36,351 nt of DNA from Corallococcus terminator (GTDB lineage Bacteria; Myxococcota; Myxococcia; Myxococcales; Myxococcaceae). This document shows, in pieces, positions 31,001 through 31,796 of the stretch (position 1 is its first letter; every line of letters begins with the position of its first letter). The stretch is from NCBI RefSeq assembly GCF_003611635.1, contig NZ_RAVZ01000058.1, forward strand, positions 1-36,351. Direction: 5' to 3'. Below the pieces are notes generated by a model. It saw nothing but the letters and a program-made list of their open reading frames with translations, ran no database searches and was not told the DNA's origin. The translations under genes were made by a program, and so were the position numbers.

Positions 31001-31732
31001 GAAGGCCATGGGCGACATCAGCGCCACCGGAAAGCCTCCGTGCAGGGGCTCCAGGATGCCTCCGATGAGGCCCATGTCGTGGTACGGCGGCAGCCAGATG
31101 ACGCCCACGCTGTCCGCGCGCGCCTGGAACGCGTGGTGGATGAGCCCCAGGTTGTGCAGCAGGTTCGCGTGCGTGAGCATCACCCCCTTGGGCGTGCCCG
31201 TGCTCCCGGACGTGTACTGAAGGAACGCGAGCGACTGCGCGTCCACCTCCGGCGTGCGCCAGTCCCGCTCGCCGCCTTCCGGCAGCGTGTCCGTCGCCAT
31301 CCAGTGCAGCGCGCGGAAGTCCGGCGCCTGCTCGAAGACGAAGTCCGACAGCTCCAGGATGCCCGACGTGGTGAGCACCACCGACGCCTGCGCGTCCTGG
31401 ATGATGGCCCTCAAGCGGGGCAGGGTGCGCTCCAGCCGCATCGGATCCGGCGGATAGGCCGGCACCGCCACCGCGCCCGCGTACAGACAGCCGAAGAAGC
31501 CCGCGATGTAGTCGAGCCCCGGCGGATACAGCAGCAGCACGCGCTCGCCCACCGCGCCGCGTGCCTGCAACGCCGCGGCGATGCGTCGTGCGCGGACCTC
31601 CAGTTCGAACGCGCTGAGCACCGTCTCCTCACCGGCCTCTTCTCCGAGGAAGGTGTAGAGCGGAGCGTGGGCGGAGGGGCCCGCCGCGAGGTTCAACAAG
31701 ACGCCAGGAAGGGTTCGCGAAAAATCAGGCAC
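1061..31732 (-). CDS. Hybrid NRPS/PKS megasynthase, FAAL-initiated, TE-terminated
   Basis: One open frame of about 10,223 residues encodes a lipopeptide-type assembly line. Domain order: FAAL-ACP, C1-A1-PCP1, KS-AT-ACP, C2-luciferase-like monooxygenase inside an A-domain remnant, five C-A-PCP modules (3-7), then C8-PCP8-TE. It would build a fatty-acyl peptide carrying one malonate-derived unit. There are no epimerase, methyltransferase, KR or DH domains, and the C domains from module 4 on look like ordinary LCL types. The longest frame starts at GTG 31801. I prefer GTG 31732: GGA lies 9 bases upstream, the FAAL fold starts there (MPDFSRTLP...), and a sigma-54-like motif overlaps the outer start. 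No frameshift was seen. Release is by the C-terminal TE (Ser codon 1616-1618, His codon 1133-1135). The family call is very secure; the product is unknown. It may be an orthologue or relative of the myxoprincomide synthase (from memory only). Confidence 0.97.
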   Translation of the reverse strand: MPDFSRTLPGVLLNLAAGPSAHAPLYTFLGEEAGEETVLSAFELEVRARRIAAALQARGAVGERVLLLYPPGLDYIAGFFGCLYAGAVAVPAYPPDPMRLERTLPRLRAIIQDAQASVVLTTSGILELSDFVFEQAPDFRALHWMATDTLPEGGERDWRTPEVDAQSLAFLQYTSGSTGTPKGVMLTHANLLHNLGLIHHAFQARADSVGVIWLPPYHDMGLIGGILEPLHGGFPVALMSPMAFLKRPMAWLEAVSRFGGTISGGPNFAFDLCVRKSTPAQRRALDLSRWEVAFCGAEPIRPETLDRFVEAFGPSGFRREAFYPCYGLAEGTLIVSGGEKSAPPVSVTISGSALEHHRAEEAGTDAPGARTLVGCGRTLLEQRIAIVDPDTLERRAPGEVGEVWVTGASVARGYWGREDATRETFQARIAHEDSGPFLRTGDLGFLRPEGELYVTGRRKDLIILRGRNHYPQDLEMTVEAAHPALRPGGSAVFSVDVGGEERAVVVQEIDVRRLESLRQQFEAVDAALGAIRQRLAESHEVQAHAVMLIEPGSLPKTSSGKVQRYACRTGFLTGTLQEVRKWQEAPGASSVPGSEEIGASVGSSSGTGTAAAASLKHDVAVTGPASGTVSAQAAVFGTDATGPVSEQELVTWLRGVVARHVRMVPEDIDVSAPVTRYGLDSLGAVELAHAVSTGTGLSVPMEWLLQGPSITSLAQRLRTLREEAGLVPGAPRRRDVQGERAVSFAQTGLWFLDKYAPGDATYNLPAAVRLEGALDVAALEGSLAALAARHESLRTSFREVRGRPSQVIAPDPTLPLARVSLESLPAGAREAEASRLANEEARRPFQLARGPLVRATLLTLDARTHVLVLVMHHTVSDGTSMAVLVRELSALYAARLEGRPSPLPALPLGYADYADWQREWLDGARLESQLDYWRQQLSGAPRLLELATDRPRPAARGTTGARVPVVLEAGLSASVRTLAVREGATPFMVLLAAFQTVLARRSGQDDISVGTAIAGRGRPELQGLVGFFVNALVMRTRLSGEPTFRELLGRVRDTALGAYAHQEVPFEKVVEALKPPRDRGHTPLFQVMFNLQGAQVDAPTLPGLQSRLLDVHTGTAMFDLTLSLAESARGFEGWLEYATDLFDADTATRLAGHLRVLLEAAVDAPDAPLFRLPWLTSDERQQVLVAWNDTARPYPSDSTVAAAFALQAARTPDAVAVESEDERLTYAQLDARANQLAHVLRAHGVGPDVPVALCLERSVGFVVAVLAIVKAGGAYVPLDASYPAQRLGFMLEDARPHLLFTTRELRARLQLPDASLPCLFVEDLSLEGQPHTAPAVDVGPRQLAYVIFTSGSSGRPKGVGVEQRGLLRLVHASPYSRYGTRDTGLLFAPVSFDGSVLELWTPLLHGGRLVIFPGHVPAGDMDTLARVVERHGVTFAHLPSGLFSQLMEHRPDILGRLRELHAGGDIVSVPHVRKAVETLGRPFTNAYGPTECSVVATTFTVERPDQVGASVPIGAPLANTTVYVLDARLEPVPVGVPGELFLGGDGVARGYVSRPDLTAERFVPDANSALPGARLYRTGDRVRWLPTGVLEFLGRIDNQVKVRGFRIELAEVEAALREQPEVQEVAAVVREDVPGDKRLVVYAMPRAGHTLETARMREALRQRLPEYMVPSVFVTLPTLPLNPSGKVDRKALPAPDAASTGRQDRFVEPTHPLEQRIAPVWARELSTDRVGVHDHLFDDLGGTSLSVVRIAARLSEELQRDVPVVWLFEHPTVEALAQRLERESQGAVAPATAHRPRGAPQASASGAIAIIGMAGRFPGARTVAEFWSNLRGGVESISRFSPEELEHMPGLPEGLELWHHPAFVPAAGILEGVEQFDHAFFNMSLREAQFTDPQQRLFLQTAWTALEDAGVDPERFPGAISLYAGASGSGYSEAVRQAMPLDAASFLELQGTATHESLATKTSFKLGLTGESTLLYTACSTGLVAVHLACKSLRGGESDVALAGATRLAVPQRTGYVHQEGLIFSPDGHCRAFDAKAKGTLSGNGVGAVVLKRLEDAVRDGDAIYAVIRGSALNNDGLHKSGFTAPSVQGQAAVVTQALTNAGVSPKAIGYVEAHGTATTLGDPIEVAALTRAYGLGPEHQGTIALASLKTNIGHLDTAAGLAGLMKAALSLHHGEIPPSLHFEQPNPQIDFAAGPFFVNTALRPWPRGATPRFAAVSSFGIGGTNAHAVLGEAPLRRSGATSRSHQLVLLSARTPEALEAAARQLEAHVLAGMEGQSLADLAFTHAVGRKVFEFRRALVAKDAEDLARQLRKPAASVKGAPRAPRVAFVFSGQGAQQVAMGRELASASPLFRAHLEACLALLEAPLRARVSNLLAPATGAEAEATAALADTRVALPALFSVQVSLAWLWRDLGVTPHAVLGHSFGEYAAACVAGVLSLEDAMRLAVARGERMHHLPPGAMLAVALPQEQVLPLLSERLSIAAVNAPDRCVVSGPVDEVERLEAELRQRKAGAVRMPAPHAFHSADVEPLMPELARVVASLRRSEPAVRYVSGLTGTLAQPGQLTDPDYWAQQMRQPVRFSDAVGALQEEGCAVLLEVGPGQDLTPLVRSNLARDSDRVRALASLRRGGQTTETQSWLQAMGELWSAGVLVDWSAFYAHEQRLRLRLPTYVFQEKAAWVESRARALPSQFMAPGQRALQSPVPGVDATAHAAVTASDAGVSQSLSPVQTGSAAPSGGRPLLPGLTTHTTSSALVSVPVPAGREDAPRGELEERVAALWRERLGMDFVGRDDNFLEIGGNSLTAAQLLNQLRDTFGVQLPLAALFEAPTVAGIALRLESLLLQAPQAPVSAELPLVRRSRTETLPLSFVQERVWRLEQHLPGLSAYTIPFVLRLEGVVDADVLERGIQEIVQRHEALRTTYDVVDGRPVQRFHATMRVPLTRVDLQGPPETREAEALRFAREDAAAPYDLVHGPVMRTALVRLDARQHLLVAGIHHIVCDTLSIALFVQELGQLYDAFIEGRPSPLAPLPLQYADFGAWQRQSIAEARLPEQEQWWRQRLAAMPRQLDLPTDRPRPANSPLTSARLDLDFPSTLARNLSAFAKREGFTGYMTVLAAWQTLLHRYSGQSDLIVGTPIANRTRPELFPLIGYVAHSAAFRTRFSADLTFRDLLAQVREEVNDAQARPDVPFEYLVEALIPGKDIGRGRMADSVFVFHSGASAGATTLELKGMRGSLVEVPDTPVQWGATLADLTLVLFESTGRLHGALEYATELFDTGTVKRLMEHFQVLLSAAIADPDTLLSRLPLSTEAERRAWPRPRTVAGFTSVPTLLADRRARQSDAVAVSRGEQHWSWASLGARAGTLAARLKSLGVKAGTPVAVSLRSSPEKLAALWGVLEAGGAGVALGPSDLGSLPGYATDGARVPVLITSRDLVTSVRVEASRVLYVEDVPSSEEPSLTQEDAANADALAWLLPRSAGQAAWALGHSELSEFFTGLDARLSPTEGGTWLAASEAAPDRPDLEALWALSRGMRVVFPPEQVTAKLVNLQGGGPRAKAMDLSLIYFANDEDSITGPKYELLMEGAKFADANGFSAVWTPERHFHSFGGLYPQPAVISAALAAVTKNLRLRSGSVVLPLHDPLLIAEQWSVVDNVSQGRVGLSVATGWHVHDFTFAPANYENRRDILLQNLKTLRALWRGEKVTRPAGAGTTVELSLRPKPVQKELPVWLTATVNPDTFRLAGELGAGVLTGLMSHSLEELKSKVALYRDAWRRNGHPGRGHITCMLHTYLGDDEQEVLRTVRQPLLDYFRSSADISTSLLRAQGYQGAVDKLSPDDINALLEHTFEHHAKTTGLIGTVESGLARLREVREADVDEVAALLDFGLETPVVLEGLRRLATVRERMEAEGAARQEQVLVEGEQGVEGLLALAKQSGAVLMHTSARLARSLTDLPGARESLGAVGALVLEDASAELASALHRTAGVEVLLSGGTHEGALLPRAPDERVPSSLQAWVLDPAGQPVPEGVVGELALSGAGLPGGLWKSEEEARQRWVPHPLEGSARLLRTGRHARLRAEGRVEPVTLRLPPTVARPRTEAPPRPVTATVVPSGPPPIPRAPRNPPPPLSFAQQRLWYLQQLEPSSSAYNNASTFRLTGQMDTAALQAALNELVARHEVLRTTYALRDDRAVQIVHPARGLPLPVVEATGDTPEAREAEMARLCQGFITQPFDLEKVVLRAWLVRVEPTVHVLALVLHHAISDAWCTMVLARELTVLYASFNAGLASPLPPLPVQYADYAVWQRDWLEGAVMEEQVGWWKQRLLGAPTLELPTDRPRPAMQSFEGALYRFQLPAEVSEPLLALGRKQGATSFMVMMALFQTLLSRYSGQDDFVVGTPIAGRTRPEVEGLIGCFVNTLAFRTRLEGTPSFAELLGRVRAQALEAYARQDAPFERILDTLGLPRDLSRTPLFQVVLNVLNTPEAKAQLPSLELTPVEVSTDTSKFDLGLEIWENRTGITCRFEYATALFDEATVARMAEHLLELARQVTANPEAPLAHLPLMGEAERNRVLVEWNATGGEYPRDACIQDLFMAQAALRPDAVALEFGDTRLTYAELDARTNQWAQLLREHGVGPDVLVAVCLERSVELIVALLAILKAGGAYLPLDAAYPAQRLAAMLEDAPPKLLLTTREVRAKLAVDDTLPCLFVEEVRLEEQPTSPVKAGTHARHLAYVDFTSGSTGRPKGVAVEHRGVLRLLHNASFVDLGPDVAFLHIAPISFDASTLEIWAPLLFGGRLVVFPASSPSDLALLMSTLQRHGVTTLWLTAGLFAQVVELKPEALRGVRHVLTGGDVVSAPHVRQVVENLGITVSAAYGPTETTVFASTHRMTDAAQVGTSIPIGRPINETQLYVLDVHGQPLPAGIPGELFIGGDGLARGYLSRPDLTAERFVPNPFSPSPGERLYRTGDLARWKADGVMEFLGRADDQVKVRGYRIELAEVEAALLAHPDVREAVALVREEGVDDKRLTVYFVADQELEPGTLREFLRQRLPEYMLPSALVPRDALPLTPNGKVDRKALRALEVSQSVASAYEAPETTTEVVLAAMWAELLHAPAVGRNDNFFDLGGHSLLAMQVVARLRTQFGVELPLRAFFERATVSVLAARIDSLRGVDATASVPASLVAVKRPDILPLSFAQQRLWFIDQLEPGSSLYNIPIGLTFTGRLDVGALRESLDALMARHEALRTTFQEVGGQPVQIIHTDFRVPFETVDLSDVREAQARSAEALRLRVAEARRPFSLSEGPLMRALLLKFGEEEHQLVLNTHHIVSDGWSLGVLVREINAFYEAFLQGRSPVLPELSVQYADFAVWQRDWLQGERLESQLSWWKDTLAGASGVLELPTDKPRPAVLTQEGAMVPVRIPRALSEQVEALAKQENVTPYMVWLAAFQTLLHRYSGQDDVLVGSPVANRRQAETESLIGFFVNTLVLRARFGEALTFRELLAQVRATTMGAQEHQDVPFEKLVEALQPARDLGRTPFFQALFVLQNAPLPALALPGLTMRLLETDVASARFDLELALFRNPEGFEGVLLYRTALFEPATANRMVQHLELLLGAMISAPTVPLDRLTLLPRDEREQVLMRWNDTRVEYPRGERIHDLFEQQVARSPDAVAVAFEGQQLTYAQLDAKANQLAHHLGTLGVGPEVLVGVCLERSVEMVVALLGVLKAGAAYVPLDPAYPSDRLQWMLEDTQAPVLLVQEHLVSKLPLEGSNTQVVSLDTGWEDIARHPTTPPSTGATADALAYVIFTSGSTGRPKGAMNAHAGVVNRLRWMQQAYGLTSEDTVLQKTPFSFDVSVWECFWPLMAGARLVVARPGGHQEPAYLVRLMADQRITTAHFVPSMLRAFVEEPGLEGLTHLRRLVCSGEALPADLVRHAHARLPVAEVLNHYGPTEAAVEVTAWPCPRTEDLRRVPIGRPGANTRLYVLDRHGQPVPVGVSGELFLAGVQVGRGYWRRPELTAERFIPDPFSPTPGARMYRTGDLARWLSDGTVEYLGRADFQVKLRGFRIEPGEVEAVLRQAPGIQEAVVLAREDVPGNMRLVGYLVPTGIALDLDTVKAFAAKQLPEYMVPSAWVRLPSLPLNPNGKVDRKALPAPEAPIASERRAQAPRNALEASLVAIWSEVLHVEGVGIDDNFFELGGHSLLATRMVARIRTAMGVELPVGELFTAPTVAALAERLGHAVPKAHASPLTRADRTTAPPLSFAQQRLWFIDQLAPGSSLYNIPIGLTFSGTLDVGALRSSLDALMARHEALRTTFHAEDGKPVQIIHADFRVPFETVDLTNEQDAKSRHAEARRLRMEEAVRPFKLSEGPLMRALLLKLGEDEHQLVLNTHHIVSDGWSLGVLVRDVNALYDAFHHGRPPALPALPMQYADFAVWQRDWLQGDTLESQLSWWKDALAGASGVLELPTDKPRPTVLTPEGATVPVRIPRALSEQVEAFAKRENATPFMVWLAALQTLLHRYSGQDDFSVGSPVANRRQAETEGLIGFFVNTLVLRARFGEARTFRELLAQVRTTTLGAQEHQDVPFEKLVEALQPTRDLGRTPFFQVLFALQNAPLPELSLPGLTMRPLETDSASTRFDLELSLFRNPEGFEGVLLYRTALFEPATANRMVRHLEMLVGALVAAPGAPLDQFSLLTQVERKQVLVGWNATGSGYPHDACIQDLFMAQAAQRPEAVALEFGDTRLTYAELDARTNQWAQLLREHGVGPDVLVAVCLERSVELIVALLAILKAGGAYLPLDAAYPAQRLAAMLEDAPPKLLLTTREVRAKLAVDDTLPCLFVEEVRLEEQPTSPVKAGTHARHLAYVDFTSGSTGRPKGVAVEHRGVLRLLHNAPYAKLGPDETFLLIAPISFDASTLEVWAPLLFGGRLVVFPPRSPSDLDLLASTIQQHGVTTLHLTAGLFAQVVDLKLEALRGVRQVLTGGDVVSAPHVRRVVLEMGIPVTACYGPTETTLFASTHRMTDVADVGASVPIGRPITATQLYVLDVHGQPMPPGLPGELFIGGEGLARGYLSRPDLTAERFVPNPFSATPGERLYRTGDLARWNPDGVMEFLGRADDQVKVRGYRIELAEVEAALLAHPDVREAVALVREDLADDKRLTVYFVAARELEPGTLRDHLTQRLPEYMLPSALVPRDVLPLTPNGKVDRKALRALEISQPVSSTYEAPVTPTEVALAAMWAELLHVPSVGRNDSFFDLGGHSLLATQAVARIRSTLGVELPLGDFFTASTVAALAERLGRVVPKAHASSIAPSVHADGRPLSFAQQRLWFIDQLDPGSSLYNIPIALTLHGTLDVGALRASLDALMARHEALRTTFHSEGGQPVQVIHADFRVPFQAVDLTDVESREAEALRLRGEEARRPFSLSEGPLMRALLLRLGAEEHQLVLNTHHIVSDGWSLGVLVQEVTALYGAFVQGHPPVLPALPIQYADFAVWQRDWLQGDRLEAQLSWWKDTLAGASGVLELPTDKPRPTVPIQEAATVPVRISSELSEQVEALAKQENATPFMVWLAAFQTLLHRYSGQDDVLVGSPIANRRQAETEGLIGFFANTLVLRARVGETRTFRELLAQVRATTLGAYEHQDLPFEKLVEALQPERDSGRTPLFQVTFTLQNAPMPELKLPALSLRPLEDSPGLIHYDLQLLMTRGPEGYSGGLVYNTALFTQRTVAGMLQRLELLLTEAVRAPGTRLSLLTPAEQRQLLNDWNGTAREYPRDASVPALFSEQATRTPDAIALKAGDRTLTYAELEATSNQLARHLRLSGVRPGDRVGVCVERSPALITTLLGILKAGAAYVAIEAREPAERITWILQEAGVSVLVTQEALADSLPVVAGLLVLLDEEADRIAKQPGTPLDVMVPAETLAYVMFTSGSTGRPKGVSVPHRGIVRLARGNGFLEVGSGEVFLQLAPIAFDASTLEVWGALLNGAKLVLAPPKTLSLAELGELLGREAISTLWLTAALFEQMVSQQGQDLARVRRVLAGGDVLSVQSVRDHLARLPEGAVLINGYGPTENTTFSATHTLRAGDAVDRAVPIGRPLGNSTAWVLDTALQPLPPGVPGELYVGGDGLAWGYLQRPDLTAERFVPHPFAQEPGARLYRTGDKARWTEDGTLEFMGRTDFQVKLRGFRIEPGEVEAVLRQVPGIQEAVVLAREDVPGDKRLVGYLVPSVEGLELDTVKAFAAKQLPEYMVPSAWVRLPSLPLNANGKVNRKALPAPEAPSALERRAQAPRNMLEASLVAIWSEVLHVEGVGIDDNFFELGGHSLLATQVVARIRTTLGVELPLGDLFIAPTVAALAERLGHAVPKAHAPLLTRADRTNAPPLSFAQQRLWFIDQLDPGSSLYNVPLALRFVGALDVGALRGSLDALMARHEALRTTFRTEEGQPVQVIHADFRVPFQTVDLTDVRDVESRQAEALRLRMEEARRPFNLGEGPLMRALVLKLGEEEHQLLLHVHHIVSDGWSLGVLVREITALYEAFHHGHSPALPELPVQYADFAVWQRDWLQGDTLEAQLSWWKDALAGASGVLELPTDKPRPPVLTPEGATVPVRIPRALSEQVEAFAKRENATPFMVWIAALQTLLHRYSGQDDVLVGSPIANRRHAETEGLIGFFVNTLVLRARFGEARTFRELLAQVRTTTLGAQDHQDVPFEKLVEALQPARDLGRTPFFQVLFALQNAPLPELSLPGLSLRPLETGSESARFDLELSLFRNPEGFEGALHYRTALFEPTTAARMLRHLEALVEALVAAPGAPLEQLSLLTEAERKQVLVEWNATGGEYPRDACIQDLFMAQAAQRPEAVALEFGDTRLTYARLDALTNQWAHLLREHGVGPDVLVAVCMERSVELIVSLLAILKAGGAYLPLDAAYPAPRLTAMLEDAPPKLLLTTREVRAKLAVDDALPCLFVEELRLEEQPTTPVKAMTHARHMAYVDFTSGSTGRPKGVAVEHRGVMRLLHNAPYAKLGPDETFLLIAPISFDASTLEVWGPLLFGGRLVVFPPSSPSDLEVLEQVVRRHGVTTLHLTAGLFAQVVDLKPEALWGVRQLLTGGDIVPAPQVRRVVETLGIPVTACYGPTETTLFATTHRMTPGTRVPETIPIGRPIAQTQVYVLDAHGQPVPPGTPGELFIGGDGLARGYLARPDLTAERFVPNAFAAREGERLYRTGDVARWTPEGVLEFLGRMDAQVKVRGYRIELAEVEAALRAHPDVREAVALVRQDTPGDKRLVAYVTGGTDPLDGSKVRAFLQERLPEYMVPSVVVALDALPLTSNGKLDRKALPAPSAAVSRSGFTAPSTPTQARLATLFAEVLGVDRVGSTDSFFELGGHSLLATRLVARVRSGFGVELPLRALFEAPTVAALALRLESRTEPVGTQAPALIRAERPDALPLSFAQQRLWFIDQLDPGSPLYNIPTALRLTGALEVSALQQAIDALVQRHESLRTTFETREGEPHQRIHPAPSRTLRTVDLSALPEDAREAEAMRRASEDALRPFDLERGPLARFTLITLNAREHMLLLCLHHAISDGWSFGILVREVVSLYEAFRQGQGSPLAPLPVQYADYALWQRSWLRGDVLDTQVKWWRQELAGAPMVLALPTDKPRPAQRSSRGATLPVRLSPALSDAVEALAQREGATPFMLLLAGLQTLLHRYSGQDDLLVGSSIAGRRHAETEGLIGFFVNTLVLRARFTPVLSFRELLSQVRATTLGAYEHQDVPFERLVEVLQPARDLSRPPLIQVLFALQNLPDAALRLPELTLRPVDVALATAKFELDLSLGRTPEGFQGMLSYSTDLFEADTARLLMEHWALLLEEAMGAPDAALDALPLPEAPTHLLPASPLEPRAVVATRAAAEPSSRAHGIEAPRNESESRLARIWAEALGVDTVDPRDSFFDLGGHSLLAVRLMAAVNRETGRRLPLSALFQAPSVERFAALLEQHGDAGTNSPLVPFDAGGTSGTAPPFFCVHPVGGTVLTYAALARRLGPEQRFYGLQSRGLDGTSAPHRTLEAMAADYVRVLREAQPAGPYFLGGWSLGGVIAYEMTRQLREAGEEVALLALLDSYVQEPVPASEPLLDRTLAVSLFAQDLMGVSLGDLELDLGALATLEPEAALTQVLEAAAQAGTLPPGTDAANAVALFRVFESNLEASRRYRAPAMDQRVLRIQAEAQETGGTDDGGWRALVGDRLESHRLPGNHYTLLREPNVQRVAELLKKALGGH
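1064..3530 (-). other. Terminal module: C8-PCP8-TE, no adenylation domain
   Basis: C8 (3530-2210) has intact HHAISDGWS. It is followed by a linker of ~50 residues (about 2270-2120) rich in Pro, Ala and Ser, then PCP8 (LGGHSLLAVRL, about 2020) and a type I thioesterase (GWSLGG, Ser codon 1616-1618; GNHYTLLRE, His codon 1133-1135). No A domain exists between C8 and PCP8. The second synthetase has the same C, PCP and TE types with a full A domain between them. PCP8 is therefore either charged in trans or passed the chain without adding a residue. The deletion point is clean and in frame. Confidence 0.92.
3590..6700 (-). other. Module 7: C7-A7-PCP7
   Basis: C7 has HHIVSDGWS (about 6300). A7 (5345-3850) has DFTSGSTGRPKG, YGPTETTLF and GKLDRKALPAPS. 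Its pocket code DALHLGCLFK equals that of A5, so both should load the same amino acid. The linker and PCP7 (LGGHSLLATRL, about 3700) differ somewhat from modules 3 and 5. They lead into a C domain of a different subgroup, shared with the neighbouring synthetase. Confidence 0.9.
6755..9860 (-). other. Module 6: C6-A6-PCP6, Val-like pocket
   Basis: C6 has HHIVSDGWS (about 9470). A6 (8515-7020) has VMFTSGSTGRPKG and GKVNRKALPAPE; the usual Asp is Asn here, while the catalytic Lys is kept. The manual pocket code is DALWLGGTFK, close to the valine code DAFWIGGTFK, so Val or another small aliphatic residue is the best guess. PCP6 has LGGHSLLATQV (about 6875). The C-terminal A part and PCP resemble module 4; the pocket region does not. 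Confidence 0.9.
9910..13035 (-). other. Module 5: C5-A5-PCP5
   Basis: C5 has HHIVSDGWS (about 12625). A5 (11690-10185) has the standard A motifs and the manual pocket code DALHLGCLFK, identical to A7 and not assignable by me. Its N-terminal third is identical in DNA to that of A3 over 409 bases. Its substrate-pocket region is nearly identical in DNA to A7 (compare about 11038-11140 with 4690-4820). A5 therefore looks like a mosaic of the two. PCP5 has LGGHSLLATQA (about 10040). Confidence 0.9.
11190..11598 (-). repeat. 409-base perfect repeat, copy in A5
   Basis: Read by eye, these bases are identical to 17556-17964 in A3 (offset 6366). Two mismatches lie just left (11186, 11189) and one just right (11599). 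The block covers the A-domain N-terminal part, from the TYAEL region to the ATP-binding core. Confidence 0.88.
13090..16220 (-). other. Module 4: C4-A4-PCP4, Ser-like pocket
   Basis: C4 has intact HHIVSDGWS (about 15810). The A4 core (14870-13350) differs in lineage from A3, A5 and A7: FDVSVWE and YVIFTSGSTGRPKGAMNAH. The manual pocket code is DVWHVSHVEK, nearest to the serine code DVWHLSLIDK with substitutions including L/H and D/E. I call it Ser-like with low certainty. The C-terminal part of A4, PCP4 and the following linker closely match the same parts of module 6, although the pocket regions differ. PCP4 has LGGHSLLATRM (about 13210). Confidence 0.9.
16290..19395 (-). other. Module 3: C3-A3-PCP3
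   Basis: C3 (about 19395-18070) starts LSFAQQRLWYLQQLEPSSSAYN and reads HHAISDA instead of HHxxxDG. It must make the bond between the oxidised ketide intermediate and amino acid 3, unless C2 does. A3 (18040-16555) has DFTSGSTGRPKG, YGPTETT and GKVDRKAL, so it looks active. The pocket residues by manual alignment are DALWLGAVFK, close to aliphatic (Val-type) codes, low confidence. PCP3 has LGGHSLLAMQ (about 16400). The first third of A3 shares a perfect 409-base block with A5. Confidence 0.9.
17556..17964 (-). repeat. 409-base perfect repeat, copy in A3
   Basis: This is the partner of 11190-11598. Synonymous sites inside the block do not differ, whereas the flanking parts of A3 and A5 have many differences. 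The pattern fits gene conversion or recent exchange. Confidence 0.88.
19440..23150 (-). other. C2 and A-domain remnant split by a monooxygenase; no carrier
   Basis: C2 spans about 23150-21825 and reads HHIVCDT where HHxxxDG is normal. Downstream, 21765-21080 resembles the first part of an A domain (LEAGGAGVALGPSD in place of LKAGGAYVPLDP). The nucleotide-binding core has decayed to LAWLLPRSAGQAAWAL. After the monooxygenase, 20020-19440 resembles the A-domain middle (AWVLDPAGQPVPEGVVGEL). There the TGD motif reads TGR, and the hinge and the GK(V)DRKAL lysine motif are missing. A Pro-rich linker leads straight to C3, with no LGGHSL carrier. I infer that the A domain is dead and serves only as a scaffold. 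Confidence 0.88.
20040..21075 (-). other. Embedded luciferase-like flavin monooxygenase domain
   Basis: About 345 residues match the bacterial-luciferase-like monooxygenase family found inside natural-product synthases. Recognisable stretches are MDLSLIYFANDED at the start, AVWTPERHFHSFGGLYPQP, the strand LRSGSVVLPLHDPL, and RVGLSVATGWHVHDF. Such domains use reduced flavin and oxygen. Inserted copies in A domains are known from myxothiazol/melithiazol synthases (MtaG, MelG), where glycine is alpha-hydroxylated. Here the likely substrate is the beta-keto intermediate on the preceding ACP, since the host A domain looks dead and no own carrier follows. The exact reaction is unknown. Confidence 0.87.
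23220..26320 (-). other. PKS module: KS-AT-ACP, malonyl type, no reduction
   Basis: KS spans about 26320-25030, with the active-site Cys in TACSTG (codon 25796-25798, residue 1979 from the preferred start). His motifs are EAHGTATTLGDP and NIGHLDTAAG. AT (24765-23890) has GHSFGEY (Ser codon 24461-24463) and HAFHS near 24170; HAFH is the usual malonyl-CoA signature. The carrier (23440-23220) has IGGNSL, with Ser codon 23333-23335. There is no KR, DH, ER or methyltransferase between AT and carrier, so the added two-carbon unit should leave as a beta-keto thioester unless later domains change it. Confidence 0.93.
26380..29510 (-). other. Module 1: C1-A1-PCP1
   Basis: C1 (about 29510-28200) has an intact HHTVSDG motif. 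It follows the acyl-ACP, so it should N-acylate the first amino acid. A1 (28165-26640) has the core YVIFTSGSSGRPKG, the TGDR and GKVDRKAL motifs and the YGPTE box, so it should be active. My manual alignment to the GrsA pocket gives DGLHHGAVVK, which I cannot assign to an amino acid. PCP1 has LGGTSL (about 26500) and is followed directly by the ketosynthase. The aminoacyl chain is therefore handed to the PKS module. Confidence 0.9.
29580..31732 (-). other. Loading module: fatty acyl-AMP ligase (FAAL) and ACP
   Basis: The first ~580 residues are an adenylate-forming enzyme of the FAAL type, not an amino-acid A domain. Visible motifs are the core YTSGSTGTPKGVM (about 31190-31225), GGPNFAFDLC, which is typical of FAALs, YGLAEGTL, and the closing KTSSGKVQRYAC (about 30040). 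FAALs form an acyl-adenylate from a free fatty acid and pass it to the following ACP. That ACP (about 29805-29580) has its phosphopantetheine Ser in GLDSLGAVEL (about 29693). A low-complexity Ala/Ser/Gly/Thr linker of ~90 residues joins the two. The chain length of the fatty acid cannot be read from the sequence. Confidence 0.93.
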
Positions 31733-31744
31733 GGGGAGCCATCC

Positions 31745-31770
31745 GAAGTGTCGAAAAACGCTGACACTTC
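31745..31770. promoter_or_regulatory. 8-bp inverted repeat in the predicted leader
   Basis: GAAGTGTC at 31745-31752 and GACACTTC at 31763-31770 are perfect arms with a 10-base A-rich spacer. On the coding (-) strand the repeat ends directly before the GGA that may serve as ribosome binding site for GTG 31732. It could be an operator or an RNA stem that affects translation. The symmetry is plain; its role is inferred. Confidence 0.5.
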
Positions 31771-31796
31771 TTAGCAGCCCTTCCGCGTGTGCCTCA

